From contig NC_091263.1 of the NCBI RefSeq assembly GCF_042477335.2, positions 66,644,501 to 66,708,500 on the forward strand: 64,000 bases of DNA, written 5' to 3'. Position numbers and translations under genes: made by a program. The notes under the pieces were generated by a model, which was given only the letters and a program-made list of their open reading frames with translations, searched no databases and had not been told where the DNA came from. Positions within the stretch are counted from its first letter, which is position 1, and every line of letters starts with the position of its first letter. Of the stretch, positions 34,881 to 47,878 are shown in pieces. The stretch comes from Ovis canadensis. Its lineage: Eukaryota; Chordata; Mammalia; Artiodactyla; Bovidae.

Positions 34881-35883
34881 ATAAGATCTTGCTCTCGACA
34901 ATGGTGGGGTAGAACATTATAGAGTAGAAATAGATCAAACCCTCCTTATGATCTTTATAATGCTTACTTCTAGAAACCTGAATTTTTATTTTTGCTCATG
35001 TTAAAGATGATTTTTCTCTGTCAGCTCTGGGTTTAAATTAATTTTGATGGCTTTTAAGGTGACCACCCTTTCTGTGCTACTGTTTGGCATATGGTTTCTG
35101 AATTTTCTAGCACATATAATAACTTACTTCTCATGTATTTATAATAATGTATTTATTACTTATTTATAATAACTAACTTCTCTTATTTCTCTGTATTTTA
35201 ATTTGGGTCCCAGAAAGATTCTCTTGAATACTGAAATGCTTATTTTCTTCAGACCACGAGTCATGTAAATTTTTATTTAGACTTTGAAAATATGCTTTGA
35301 ATGTGTCACCCAGTATAATTTTGGCTACTTGGAAGCTAAGATTTACAGTGGCAGTGCCAAAGTTCCATCGAGAAGATGTGGATCTTTTCAGCTAAGGCCA
35401 CGTCCACTCGTGCAGAGGATTTAACTGTGATGTCACATTCTAAAATAATAGCCAAAAAGGATCACTTTCAGAAGAGAGCACCTAAAATGGTTGGACTTGA
35501 AATACTAGTATCTTAAGGAACTATCAAGAGGACAAGAGATGCTTGTGTCACCTGAGAGAGTAAGGCGGTCATGGAAGCTATTTTTTAAATATCTGAGGGC
35601 CTGCCAACAAAGGGATTACCTGTGCGCTGAGTACAGTTGCCCCACATGGGGTGAAAGTTCCAAGGAAAGGCAAATCTTACACTTAACATAGAGAAAAGCT
35701 TGACTTCAGTGCTACTCAAGAAGCAGTGCCTTTTCTCTGACTGTGGTGGTTGCAGGAGAGGAGGTGACTATGTAACGGTGATGAGGTTTGGGGAACTTTG
35801 GCACCGTGTGGATGTCCTGTGTTGGCATCCAATCCTGAGAGCCTCTCCTGGTGTCATTTCTCTTCCCCTTTCTTTTTTAACAG

Positions 35884-36145
35884 TTAGAACAACAGAGGCA
35901 GCAGTTGCTTACGGAGCGCCAGAACTTCCACATGGAGCAGCTGAAATACGCGGAGTTGCGAGCCCGACAGCAAATGGAACAGCAGCAGCATGGGCCGAAC
36001 CCTCAACAGGCACACCAGCACTCAGGAGGACCCGGCCTGGCACCGCTGGGAGCAGCAGGACATCCCGGCATGATGCCTCATCAGCAGCCCCCTCCCTACC
36101 CTCTGATGCACCACCAGATGCCGCCGCCTCATCCACCCCAGCCAG
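35884..36145 (+). CDS. SMARCC1: SMARCC1 internal exon (coiled-coil end and Gln/Pro/His/Met-rich tail, ~928-1014)
   Basis: This 262-bp exon follows a TTTTTTAACAG acceptor and ends at CCAG|GTGAGA (phase 1). It encodes 87 residues: [20 protein letters not shown], the second half of the coiled coil, then QQMEQQQH and a disordered tail rich in Gln, His, Pro, Gly and Met with [21 protein letters not shown] near its end. It is the largest SMARCC1 coding exon here. The partner arms of the large inverted repeat lie in the two introns on either side (29595-30230 and 37268-37795). The open frame runs ~155 bp past the donor into the intron, so a retained-intron product would gain a short unrelated tail. 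The minus-strand 133-codon frame is an antisense shadow. Confidence 0.97.
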
Positions 36146-37267
36146 GTGAGAGGAAGCTCTGCTCACAGATGTGGCTGGGCTCATCCCTGTGCTCGGAGCA
36201 TGAGAGGGGCAGACCTCACTGTTGGGGATTTCTGACTGAGACTGGGCAGCATGTCCATCGTCATCCAGGACGTGGTAGACAAGTGAATCTGGCTTTGTAG
36301 CCATCAGCACATGAAGCCTGCTGGGTTCTGTTGCCAGGGTCCTCTTGGCATGATGCCTTTTTCTTGGATAGGTCGCCAGTATATCCCAAAAGTTCCTTAA
36401 AAATTCATCCTTGGATTGTCTACGCTATTTTTTTAATTGACATTTCAAAGTACAATGATCTCTTATGATGCGTTTTCAGTGATCATCACCTTTGTGCCAT
36501 TCTTAGCTTTTTGTTGTAGAAGTCTTCTGTAGGTGAAAGTAGAATAGTGTAATAAGCCCACAAATACCTATGACACAGCTTCACTTCATGTGTTGAAGAA
36601 ATCTAGGTCTTGCGCCTGTGGCTGTGCCCGATTGTGCACTCAAGGTGCATGGTGTCATTTCACATGGCCTTCTCCCCTCTTTCCTCCTCCCACATATCTC
36701 CCAAAAATAAACCACAGGATGGCGCTGGATATTTTCGCAGGTTTAGGGTCACTTTGGGGATGGAGACATTTTTCCTGTGGTGTCCGTTCTCTCTTGGTGA
36801 CATTCAGGTTTGCCAGTGGTTTTGGTGTTCCTAAGTTCCCCATTAAATGACTCACTTAAGATTTCACCTGCCAATGAGAATTGCTTCCTAGATCAGTTAT
36901 TTCATCAGGTGTTGCAAAATGTAAGATTTCTGAATTAATTGTCCTTACTGCCTTTATTTATATTCAGTGATTTGTTAGCAGTGATTCTTTTGTTACAAAA
37001 GCTTTTATTCACCAGTCATTTTATTACCCTGAAAATCAGTCCTTGCAAGAAAGCCTGGATAAATGCTTCATTCTTTCCCTTTATTTATCAATCATCTGAA
37101 TAATGAGTCCTCCCTCCTCCCCCAAGCCACCCCTCCACTCCCCTACAAAGAGTCTCCAAAGGTGACCGATAAGGATTTTTCTGTTGCGTGTGTATGCTTT
37201 TAGTATTGTGAATTTGTATGTCCTGTATTTTTATGTGTTTCAATGTTATGGACCTTACTCATTTTCA

Positions 37268-37795
37268 TTCTGAGATTGTCCCATCTTTTAGTTCATGGGT
37301 GCCCTTCAAGTTGGCAGCTTTTTACCACCTTGAAAGTCGAGCTCACAATTCTTTCAAACTTAACTACTGACATCATTAAAACTTAAAATGTACCTTTAAC
37401 TGCAGCATCTCTCCCCATATTCCTTCCCTTCCTGTAAGGTAATATGTGGCTGTGTGGTGTACTATATTGCTCTAGCAACAGTCTTCCTGTAAGATTTTTT
37501 AGGTACTTTATGGGAATGTGTCAGGTGCCTCCAGGGCCAAAGTCTGTACTTTCTAGGGTGGGATGCAGGCTCTCTGGCCAAGGCGTGCAGAGCTCAGGTG
37601 AAATAAAAATAGAAAGATCCTTGGAAGCCTGAGAAGATTCTCATTGTTACTAATGTCAGTTGACCTGACTTCTCAAATGGCGGAATTTCTAAATCTCATA
37701 GAAATAAACAAGGTATGTTTGCCTGGGAAAGCCATGACTGAAACAACTACGATCTGACAGTTTATGTTACCAACATGAATTTTTACTTTACAGCC
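37268..37795 (-). repeat. Large inverted repeat, arm Y
   Basis: Its reverse complement matches 29595-30230, with the best block (about 97% by hand) at 37330-37610. Where arm X carries the 144-bp inverted patch, Y has ~46 different bases (around 37612-37660). The centre-to-centre distance is ~7.6 kb, and the SMARCC1 exon at 35884-36145 lies between the arms. Confidence 0.88.
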
Positions 37796-37869
37796 CCAAA
37801 CATGTTTAGGCATTAGTTTTTATTGGCTTGACCCAAAAATGGGGCTTTCTCTCTCGCTCTTTCTCTTTC

Positions 37870-37902
37870 ACGCATGCACGCACACGCACATACACACACA
37901 CT
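37870..37902 (+). repeat. Mixed (CA)n / CACG microsatellite
   Basis: A degenerate purine-pyrimidine alternation, 'cgcatgcacgcacacgcacatacacacaca'-like. It is interrupted, so probably moderately stable, and could adopt Z-DNA. Confidence 0.75.
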
Positions 37903-38702
37903 CTGCACTTGTGGAGTTTACTACCACTATTAGACTGGCTGCTTGATCTGTATGACGTTTGTGGAGATAGTTTCAGAAGTCTGCCAGGCTCATGACACAG
38001 GATTGCTTTACTTCTCAGTCCTTCTGTCTGTCTGCTTGAGTGGGTCTTAAAATCTAAGTTTCTAACATGTTAGAAGCTATCAATGCTTAACAGAATGATG
38101 ATCCCAAAGTGATTTTTTTTCAAAAACAGTTATTTTAAGTTTTTCTTTAAACTCTTGGGATAAATGTTTAAGAAGAGATTTGCTGTGGCATTTGTTCTTA
38201 ATGGTGTTGAAGCATCACCATCCACAGTAACTATTCACAGAATTTCTCAGGAAGTTCTCCACCATCTGCATTTAGAAGAAGTATCCTTCTGCCTTTTTTT
38301 CTAAATTACATCCTGGGGAGAACAGGTGTTTGTATGCCAGGCCCTTCACCCACAGTATTTTTACTTACTTCCACTGTCCTCCCTTTAGAAGGGAAGAACT
38401 AATGCATGTCAAGGCTATGTTGCCTTGCCGCACAACGGAGCCAGGCTTCCTGCCGGACTCCCTCTTATTGCAAAGTGATATCACGACTCCCCTTCCTGTG
38501 ATGGAGGACCAAGGGGATTGGTAATAGACTCAGATACAGCTATATTCTTTCAGGGAGACAGTGGCGAAAAACTAGAGTTCGTAAAATAGTCTGAAGAACA
38601 CAGATAGGTTATGTTTCTCTTTTTACTTAGAGAAATAGGCTTTTCTTAAGTGAATTTGGAAGAAAAGGATCATTGTGTGTGTAATGAGAGTGTTTCTGTG
38701 CC

Positions 38703-38819
38703 AAGCTATTCTCTCTGCCATGTGGTATGTGAGAGCTTAGTTCCCCAACCAGGGATCGCACCCACACCCCCTGCAGTGGAGGTGTGAAGCCTTAATCGCT
38801 GAACTGCCAAGAAAGTCCC
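38703..38819 (-). mobile_element. CHR-type SINE fragment
   Basis: Minus-strand CHR head: 'tagttccccaaccagggatcgcaccc' (B box) and 'gaactgccaagaaagtccc'. Confidence 0.75.
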
Positions 38820-39480
38820 TCTTTTCTTGAAAATTTTTTTATTGAAAGGTAACATACATATGAAAAAATGCACTAGCCCTAGTAAATGCTTGATGATTTT
38901 TAACAAAGAGAACATACCTTTGTAACCAACACTCAGAAGACCCCTCATGAAGTCCAACACCATAGACCAGTTGGGCTGGTGGTGAATGATGCCTGGATGG
39001 GCTCTCGTCCTGGTTGTTGTCGGTTTGGCTTCTTTCACTCGACACTGCGGATGTGAGATGCATCTGCATCATCACGACTGGTCATAGATTTGCTCTTTCT
39101 TCTTACTGCACGTGTTCCACTGTGTGGCTCTGCCATGATTTGTTATATACCATGATCCATTCTCCTGTTGATGGATGCTCGATTCTTTTCCATTTTAGTT
39201 ATTAGAAATAGTGCTGCTGTGAACATGCATTTGCCCTTGTCTTTTCGAGGCATTGGTATACATTTCTGTTGTGTGCGCCCTGAAGTAGTGAAATTTGTCA
39301 TGTGCCTAGAATGAGTCTTAGGAAATCCATGTATTCACATTAGTTGATGCTGCCAAAATTTTGCCAAAATGGTAATGCCAGTTTACATTCTCTCCCTTAG
39401 GGTACAAGAGTTCCACCACCTCAAGGTGGTCATTTTCCATAGTTTCCCCTTTTGTGGGGTTGCTTTGGAGTTTAAGTATA
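38820..39480 (-). mobile_element. Antisense L1-like fragment
   Basis: It begins 'ttttattgaaaggtaacatac' and includes 'tccattctcctgttgatggatgc' and 'gtgctgctgtgaacatgc', phrases of the antisense L1 3' region, diverged. Confidence 0.5.
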
Positions 39481-40744
39481 AAAATCAGATGTGTTGGAAA
39501 GTAAAATTATGAATAATAAATTGAACCCGCTAATTAAAAGCTAACTTAATATTAGCAGTTCAGAAAAGACTGGTTTTAACAGCTAAGTCTGGTACACCAG
39601 ATTCTAGAAACTGGCTAAAGGGGCTTTTTGTATTAAGGCAAGTGAGGGAGTCTGTAATATTTTAGGTGGAGAACAACTTTAGTCTCTTATTTGTCACAGG
39701 TGTAAGTTCATAACTGTGAATATAGTCCTTCTGACTAATATTTCCTAGGTTTAGAAAAATTAGCAGGCTGCAACATTTATGCTATAAGCTAGGAGTAATT
39801 ATCCAGGTCAGTAGACTAGCTTTTGGTATTTGGCCAGAATTTATGGTGTGTGAAGGAAGGAGAAAAATCAGCCTCTAAAAACCAGCAAAGTTGGGAAAGT
39901 GGTGACTTTGTCCAGCTCTCTGACTTCATAGAATTTATGTTATTTCGTAGATAAAACACATGTAATCTTTCTCCACATAATTGGCCATCAGTTCACGGTA
40001 GAACCCATTAAAATATGGCTCCGTGTTGTGAGACTGTCAAGCCCTTTTGGGCCCAAGCACCAGAGGGGCTAGTGTACATCAACACCTGTAAATATTCCAT
40101 TTAGTTTGTACCTCTGCAGTCCTTCCATCCACCCCTTTAATTCATTCATGTGCTTAGAATTTTTGTATACAGAGTACATCTGTTTGCTGCTATCTGTCTT
40201 CTTGGGCTCTTACTATTTGGTCGTACCCCTTACTCACCTGCGAACTCTAGCTTTTTGTAGGTTTTGTTCTTCTCCCTGATAAAGTGTCCAAAGATGATTT
40301 GTTTTCATCAAATGAAAAGTCAAAGGAAGAATCTCCAGTGTACAGTTGGCAGGTGGAAACTGGAGGTGCCCATAGCCGTCCTTATACCACACTTATGTTT
40401 TGTCAATCTTCATAAAATACACAGCACTGCACTTTGTCTTTTCATTTAAATTGAAACACAGTTTGATCTCATAGAAGTGATTCGAAAATTAAAGCCATAA
40501 CTAGTTCTTCCTGCACGACTGCCTTTCTCAATTGGCACAGATGAAAGAGGCATGGCAGCCAGCAGTTCTTGAACACATGCTTGCCCACAGCCCTGGCCCG
40601 TTGCATTCATGACAGCACATGGGGAGCCAAGGAGCATGGTGGGGTAGTGGCTGCTCTTCCCTGGGGTGTTCTTGATTGTGATCAAGGAGGACACGTGTTA
40701 CTGTAGGGTGTCTGCCCCAGGGGCCTTGGCACCTAAAGTCATCC

Positions 40745-40925
40745 CTCAGTTTCCACCAGGGGTTGGTTCGGGACCCCAGTCAGAGGTGCATGAGTATCCA
40801 TAGATGCACACGTCTCTTAAAGAAAATGATACTGAACAGTGAATACAGTCAGCCCTCCATACCCGCAGATGCCGATCCCATGGATACGGAGGAACAGAGG
40901 GCCAAGTGTATTTTAGGGAGATTGC
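40745..40925 (+). repeat. Tigger/MER2-like DNA transposon remnant
   Basis: 'cctcagtttccaccaggggttggttcgggacccc' and 'cagtcagccctccatacccgcagatgcc' match the ends of the pogo-type Tigger/MER2 group. Highly diverged. Confidence 0.55.
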
Positions 40926-41155
40926 CTAAAAATCTAGGATGTGAGTGCAGTGTAAGCTCTGCCTTCCCCTTGGGCTTTTAATAGTAAATGAGGTGCTCTT
41001 GAGTATTCATGCCTCACGGATCTGGAGTGAGCCGCCTGCATTGGGGAAGCCTTTTTTTGTGTTTCTGTATGTGAAAAATGGAGAGAAAAGGACATGTTGG
41101 CTTAAATAACCTGTATCATTTCCTCATTAATAGTGTAAGAATTTTTAGAAGTGCG

Positions 41156-41166
41156 CCCCCCCCCCC
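41156..41166 (+). repeat. Poly-C run (11 C)
   Basis: Eleven uninterrupted cytosines in an intron. It is a likely length-variable site and sequencing-error hot spot. Confidence 0.85.
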
Positions 41167-42399
41167 AATCAGAGTAGGAATTGATCTGATCTAGTGAGAA
41201 CTCAGGGATGATAGAGATGTGTTAATAATAAAACTAGAATATTTTGCATCAATGAATAAAATACTGGTTGTTCAATGAAATTTCCAAGCAAGGCATTAAG
41301 CACTTGACTTTCAGGCCCCCACGTTAGATCCACTTACACAACCCTCCCTGTGGGAAGTAGCGCTCAGGAAAGGATTACAGTCACTCACTACTTCCTAGCC
41401 TCTTGTCTCCCCCCAACTCAGAGCCCCACACTGAAAAGGGAACTGGACCAGCTCATCACGGCAGCCAAGTTTTTATTATCTGCGGTGCCTTGGGTCCTGC
41501 TCGCATCATGTGATAACAAGGCTGCCGTGCCGCTTTCCGGAGTGGCAGGTTATCCCCACAGAGAGAACAGTGAGGGCACAGTCTTCAACAAAGAGCGTCT
41601 GTGGGCCTCCCCCCTCCCGGAAGCTGCCTCCGGGGAGCCCCAGCTTCCCCTCACTTGGCCCTCATGGTTATTTCCGTTCTCTGGGGGACTCGCCAGCGGG
41701 TGTGTTGTGGGTGGTTAGAAACAGCAAGGAAATGTGCTTCTGGTTGGAAGTTCATGGCTTCCCTTTCGTTGTTTTGTGTTCTTTTACCCACCTGCCTCTC
41801 CCATCCCAGAGAATAAATATGAAGTCCTTAGATGATACTCTGTTGAGTGTGATGGCTATGACACTTCAGTATAAGGTCTAATAAACCTGAGAGTGAGAGG
41901 AGTTTTTCCACGAGGCAAAGCCTAATTTTAGCAAACCTTCCAATTTTTCAGGCTTCAGATGCCTACTGCTTAAAAAAAAAAAAATCTCGTATGTAGGTCA
42001 GACTCCCACCAGTTTATGCTTTGATGCTGCTGTTCTGAAGCCACATCTCTCTCTCACCTCCCTCTCTACTGGAAAAGGAAGCACCTGAGTTTTTTTTTTT
42101 TTTTTTCCCTTAATAAAAATACATGCCCACACCCTTTATTTTGTTTGGTAAGGCCTGCCCCATTCATTTTGGGTACCTGTGAGCCAGACTTCTTAATGTT
42201 CAGTAAAAATGAAATGCCTTCACATCTTGTCATCCACTTAAGAATGAGACCTATATCAAAAACCAGAAAAGCCAAGGACATTTAGATCGCAAAAGGACAG
42301 GGGTTGACTTATAAGAAGTTGGTTTTTGGCTTCTCCTCAGTCCTCTTAAACTCTACCCCTCTTCAAATTTTGTCCTTAGAAATCAGCTTTTCCAGGGAA

Positions 42400-42620
42400 A
42401 GGAATACCCTTCTAAGGCAGGATGATGTACAGGAAAGGACAATGAACCTTGGGGTCAGACAGCTCAGTCCCTTGTTCCTTGTGACTTGGGACCAAATTCC
42501 ATTGCCTCTCTGAGACTTCATTTCCTTAATTATAGTCTGGGCCCTCTCTTTCAGTCTTTCTAAAAGCCTGAAAGATTCCATGAGATCCCTGTCATTGCCT
42601 GCAAGTGACACACCCCAACT
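42400..42620 (-). repeat. MIR-like fragment
   Basis: 'ttggggtcagacagctcagtccc' and 'attgcctctctgagacttcatttcctt' are MIR core phrases; diverged. Confidence 0.5.
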
Positions 42621-43127
42621 CAGCAGCATTCTGTCTCCTCGCTATCTGTTCTCTAAATCCACTGCCCTGGGCACACCAGCGCCTCCGGATGGCACAGAGA
42701 CATTGCCTCACTCATAGTGTTCCTTGCTTTCCTGAGGAATGTCTGTCTGTGCAAAGTCCCACAAGCAGAAGTACACTGTTGTTCCTCTAGTCCTCCCTTT
42801 CTGTTGCCAGCTCTTCCCAAGGAGCCATCGTCTTCTCATACCTTAAATACCAGTACTCCGGTGGCTTTATGGCTCTGTTTATGACAGGAGGATAGAGGAA
42901 CTCTGTTGTACAGAAAGCTTCAGGATTTATTGCAAAAGAAAGGGTTTGTTGTTTTGTTTTCCAGCTGTTGGGTATATAGTTTGGTCTTAAAAGCCTAGAG
43001 TGCCCCTGGCCCAGCTTGTTGTTATACAGATTTAGGGTAATAGAGGAGTCACCCACTGCCTCTGAGCAGGTGGCTTGGAAGCAGCACTTACAGCTTATCC
43101 CAGTGTTGCTTTAGTAGATAGCACCTT

Positions 43128-43349
43128 GTGAAAGTTGAAAATGTCAGTTGCTCAGTCGTGTTCAACTTTTTGCGACCCCATGGACTGTAGCCCATGAGGC
43201 TCCTCTGTCCATGGGATTCTCCAGGCAAGAATGCTGGAGTGGGGATTCTGTCCATGGGATTCTCCGGGGGATCTTCCCGACCCAGGGATGGAATCCGCGT
43301 CTTCTGCATTCCAGGCAGATCCTTTACCATCTGAGCCACCAGGGAAGCC
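43128..43349 (-). mobile_element. Bov-tA SINE with internal duplication
   Basis: A minus-strand copy. The phrase 'gtccatgggattctcc' occurs twice (near 43207 and 43251), a small internal duplication replacing part of the standard element. Confidence 0.88.
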
Positions 43350-44529
43350 TGTGCGTCTGTGTTAATGTGCCACTGATTCCCCTCTCTCCAAGACTGTTTC
43401 TGGAGCTAAGTGTTTAGTGCAACAGGGTTTCCATCATATAGTCTACTGGAAGACGGATGCTCCACACTTTCATCCTCAGAGTGCTCTGTGTTACGGGCAC
43501 CATGTCTGGAGCCAGAGCCCCTAGGTCAGAGCCAGGCTCCCTTACTTATGACATTGGATGAGCTACTCAAGTCTTTGTCTTCCCCTTTCATAAACATGGT
43601 AACTCATAGGAACAGAAATGTAGGGGTTTCACATTTCTGGGAGCTGCTGGAGCAAGGTCATGCTTCCCTCCAGGAGCTCTCAGGGAGATCTGTTCCTTGC
43701 CTCTTCCAGCTTCTGGTAGCTGGTAGCTTTCCTTGGCTTATGGCCACACCTCTCTTTACTCCATCTTTATCTTCCTTCCTGTCCCTGTGTCTTTTCCTCC
43801 ATGTGTCCCTTATGAGGACACTCAGCATTGGATGTAGGGCCCACCGAGATAATCTAGGGTGACTGCAAGATCCTCAGCTAAAATCTGCAAAGATGCTTTT
43901 TCCAAATACGGTTACATTTACAGGTTCCAGGTATTAGAATGTATGTGTATGTGTTTGGAGGCCACCATCCCACCCACTGCAAGGTGCTAGCAAGTATGTT
44001 TGTTAGAGTTATATATTGCAGGAGGCAGAGCAGTCGCTTTACTGTTGATACAGTGAAGAAGAAAACATGGTGCTTGGAATTACAGTTTATATCATTTTTT
44101 TTTTAATGCTGACTGGTACATGAAGTCCTTTCACATGACCTGTTGGATTTGAGCACAGAATAGTATGGTAAAGAATTAGATTTAGAATCAAAAGACTTGG
44201 ATCTGATTCCTCTTAAAAGTTTGAAGACTGTAAAGAAATCTCTTAACTTTTTCTGAGCTGCTATCTACTCTAACTTGAGAATGTTTGTTCTTCCTCTCAT
44301 AAGTCAGAGCCATAGACATAGTAAGGCATCATAACAAACCATTTCCCTGATGGTACAGAGAACTGGATGCTAGAGTACAGCATGTATTTAGCATTGCTGT
44401 TTATAGTAATCTCAGGAAACTGAGGCTTGGGTCATCTTAAACAGCTTGTCCAGAACCGCTCATCTAGGTCAGCGTGAAGTGGAGACCGCACTGCTCAGTT
44501 TGCAGTCTCGTTCATCTCTGCTTTCCCTG

Positions 44530-44832
44530 GGGCTTCCCTGCTAGCTCAGTTGGTGAAGCATCCGCCTGCAATGCAGGAGACCCCAGTTTGATTCCTGGGT
44601 TGGGAAGATCCACTGGAGAAGGGATAGGCTACCCACTCCAGTATTCTTGGGCTTCCCTTGTGGCTCAGCTGGTAAAGAATCTGCCTGCAATGTGAGAGAC
44701 TTGGGTTCGATCCCTGGGTTGGGACGATCCCCTGGAGAAGGAAAAGGCTACCCACCCCAGTATTCTGGCCTGGAGAATTCCATGGTCTTTATAGTCCATG
44801 GGGTCACAAAGAGTCAGACGTGACTGAGCAAC
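44530..44832 (+). mobile_element. Bov-tA SINE dimer
   Basis: Two sense heads occur: the first unit (44530-44648) breaks off after 'cactccagtattcttgg' and is followed at once by a complete second unit to 'gacgtgactgagcaac'. The same arrangement is seen at 60661-60968. Confidence 0.9.
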
Positions 44833-45326
44833 TACCTTGCTCAAGATATCACAGTAGAAAACTCTTTTGTGCTGCTGCAGATAAGAATGGTTAGCACTGA
44901 GCAGTTATGTGTCCGTTCACTTAGCATACACCTGGTCTGTGCTCTTCCTTCTTTATTTCTCCCTTACTCAGTCTGACCTTTTTGTAAAGGCATTCTTCAG
45001 TGCTCTAATGTCAGTTTTCCAGAGAGAGAGATCTGAGAAGGGCTGGCAAAATGTTCTTCCTAACTTGCTCAAAGGCCTCTTGTCCAGGTTGAACTGGGTA
45101 GAAGGGGGCAGTCTGTACCCATTAACAACCATGAGCTGTATTATCTGCTCTAGTGAACAGCTTCCATTCATCACAGCAAGTCCATTAAAAGGGTTCTTTC
45201 ATCTCCAGGTTGAGATTTTGTAGGTCTGGACTCAAATTAGGCCTCCTGTACCCAACAACAGCAAAGATCTCTCTTCTCTCCCTGCTCGCCACCTGGAATA
45301 CCAGTAGAGAATCAGTAGAGACGGAG

Positions 45327-45527
45327 AGTTTCCTAGGTGGCTCACCGGTAAAGAATCCGCCTGCCAAGCAGGAGATACAAGTTCAGTCCCTCGGTCTGAA
45401 AGATCCCCTGGAGAGGAAGATGGCAACTCACTTCAGTACTCTTGCCACAGAAATCCCATGGACAGAGGAACCTGGTGGGCTGCAGTCCATGGGGTTGCAA
45501 AGAGTCAGACGAGACTGAGCGAGTATA
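45327..45527 (+). mobile_element. Bov-tA SINE
   Basis: A sense copy, diverged in its head ('gtttcctaggtggctcacc'), with the tail 'cgagactgagcgag'. Confidence 0.87.
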
Positions 45528-46015
45528 TGACAACAGTAATGAGATTCAGAGAGTGGGAAACAAAGCCTTGTGTTTAGTAATGACCTCGCACGTGTGTGGT
45601 AAGAAGGAAACTGGGAGAGTTCCAGAGGACTGACCCTAATTCTCAGAATAATGAGGCTCTGTGTGTGCTGCTTACCTCCCATTGGAAACTTTGAGGGTTC
45701 TGCGCCTTCCCTTCACCCCATCTCAGCGTTCCACTGGAATGGCAGCCAGTCATGTACCTCCTGACTGCAGAGTGAAAGTCCTTCCCCGTTCTCTGCACTG
45801 CACATGCCAGTCAGATGCCAGAGTCCCATTTTTTCTCCTTCTCAACTTCATGCTTGCCCCCTTCCTCTTCCTCATTCTCTCCTCCATCTCCAGGATGCCT
45901 GTAGGGTGCTGTTCCCAGCTCTTTTCTGCTCAACTTGCCCTCATTCAGCCCCTACTTCTCTGCAAAAGCTCTTCTAGACTCAGACTCCTCTGCATTCCTT
46001 CTTTAAAAAAAAAAA

Positions 46016-46322
46016 GAAAGACATTTCTTTAAGGCTGTGCTGGGTCTTCGTTGCCGCATGTGGGCTTTCTTTAGTTGCAGCTCATGGGAGTTACTCTCTA
46101 GTTGTGGTGCATGGGCTTCTCGGCTTTTCTGTTGCTGAGCATGGGCCCTAGGGTGCAAGAGCTTCAGTAGTTGTGGCTCCCCGGCTCTAGAGCGTGGGGT
46201 CAGTAGTTGTGGCTCACAGGCTTAGTTGCTCCAGGGCATGTGGGGTCTTCCTGGACCAGGGATCACACCCATGGCTCCTTCACTGGCAGGCAGATTCTTT
46301 ACCACTGAGCCACCAAAGGCAC
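46016..46322 (-). mobile_element. CHR-type SINE, long copy
   Basis: Minus strand: T-rich/A-rich border near 46005-46030, repeated 'ttagttgcag' and 'tagttgtggc' blocks, B-box complement 'gaccagggatcacaccc' and the end 'actgagccaccaaagg'. Confidence 0.8.
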
Positions 46323-46615
46323 CTCTCCCCATCCCTCCTTATCGCTTTACATCACACAGAAAATCAGGCGCTTCTCCAGAACCCTTTAGCCAGCCCCCTG
46401 TAGCCTTACTGGCCAGGTCTTTCACCTCATTCTGTGTGCTTGACTCATCCAGTCCCTTGTGCCTTGATTCGTGTAGACAGACCAAGCATGGACAGCTTAG
46501 TTCTAACCTGGGAGTTTTTTTAAAATAATCTTTTGAGCTCATTACTCCTACATGTACTGCAGGTGGTAGATAGTAAGGTGATGTAGTTATCTCAGAGGGG
46601 AGGGCAAGTATGAAG

Positions 46616-46829
46616 AAAGTGAAAGTGAAAGTCGCTCAGTCGCGTTCCACTCTTTGCGACACCATGGACTGTAGCCTGCCAGGCTCCTCCCTCCATGGGG
46701 TTCTCCAGTTCAAGAGTACTGGAGTGGGATGCCATTTCCTTCTCCAGGGGATCTTCCCGACCCAGGGATCGAACCCAGGTCTCCTGCATTCCAGGCAGGC
46801 GCTTTAACCTGTGAGCCACCAGGAAAGCC
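46616..46829 (-). mobile_element. Bov-tA SINE with 11-bp target duplication
   Basis: A complete minus-strand copy flanked by caagtatgaag at 46605-46615 and 46830-46840. Confidence 0.93.
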
Positions 46830-47445
46830 CAAGTATGAAGAGGCTGCATATAAATGAAACAACATTCATATTATCTTCTGACTCTGTAACTCAGGCTAGG
46901 CCTTGTGCTTACTTTAGTCTCCTGTTATGCTGTTCCTAATTCTCCTGCATCAGTTTGTATACACATCATCCAAAATCCTAAATTGTCCACAGATTGGTCT
47001 TAATTAGCCACAAGGTATCAAGTTTGTTCGCTTGCTCCTTCCATAGTTTTCCCTTGGTTTGCCTGCCTACCCTTCATGTGTCCTCATTCTTTGTATGGCT
47101 TGTAGGGCACTTGGCCTTTCTGTCTTTCATCTCTGCGTCACCCTCTCCATGGATAGACTTCAGCACTGCCTAAATCTGTCCTCGCCCTGTGGCCCAGGCC
47201 CCAGCAGCTTTAATGACACGTTCAGTGGTGTGAGGGTGGCAGTCATGTCAGCTCAGCAGCTACTCTTGCTTTCTCTAAGAAGATTTGATCAACTCGTTCT
47301 CCAGCATGTGGAGAAGACCCCTGGGGCTCTTCTGCACTTCCTCAGATTGCATAAGAGAGCAGGGGTCCCCCAGAGCCCCAGACTTGCTCTCCTGTTTATT
47401 CTGAGGCATAAGGCCAATGTATTATGTTTTTTAAAAAGCAATCTT

Positions 47446-47611
47446 GGGATTTTCCTGGTGGACCAGTGGACCTCCATGCTCCTAGTGCAGGGAGCCAGGT
47501 TGAATCCCTGGTCAAATTACTAGATCCCACATGCCGCGACTAAGACCAAGTGTAGCCACAGGAATCAATATTTTTAAAATCAATATTTTAAAAAATTAAA
47601 AAAAAAAAAAG
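47446..47611 (+). mobile_element. CHR-type SINE
   Basis: A sense copy with head 'gggattttcctggtggaccag', 'agatcccacatgccgcgac', and an A-rich tail to 47611 ('aaattaaaaaaaaaaaa'). Confidence 0.8.
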
Positions 47612-47878
47612 TCCCCCAGAGACAATGGACCACCTCTCTTCTTGCCTCTTGTGTTTCACTGAGGTTCTCTTCATGGATACCCTGTAGTAAAAGGCTTCTC
47701 TCTCTGACTCCTGGCTCAGGGAACAGACACTGGAAATAGATGGTGTGAGGCTTAAAGCTTTGTCTTTGTTAAGACAGGCCCTCTTCTAAGCACTGCTAAA
47801 GAGCTCTTCACTTGAGCTGTCTCCTCTCCTGCTCTACCTGTGTTAGTTGCCAGTTAGATTTCTGGTAGTGTGTGTTCG

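Noticed and set aside
35909..36310. 133-codon minus-strand frame over the 262-bp SMARCC1 exon
   Set aside because: Antisense shadow of Gln/Pro/Met-rich coding sequence; the sense strand is clearly SMARCC1.
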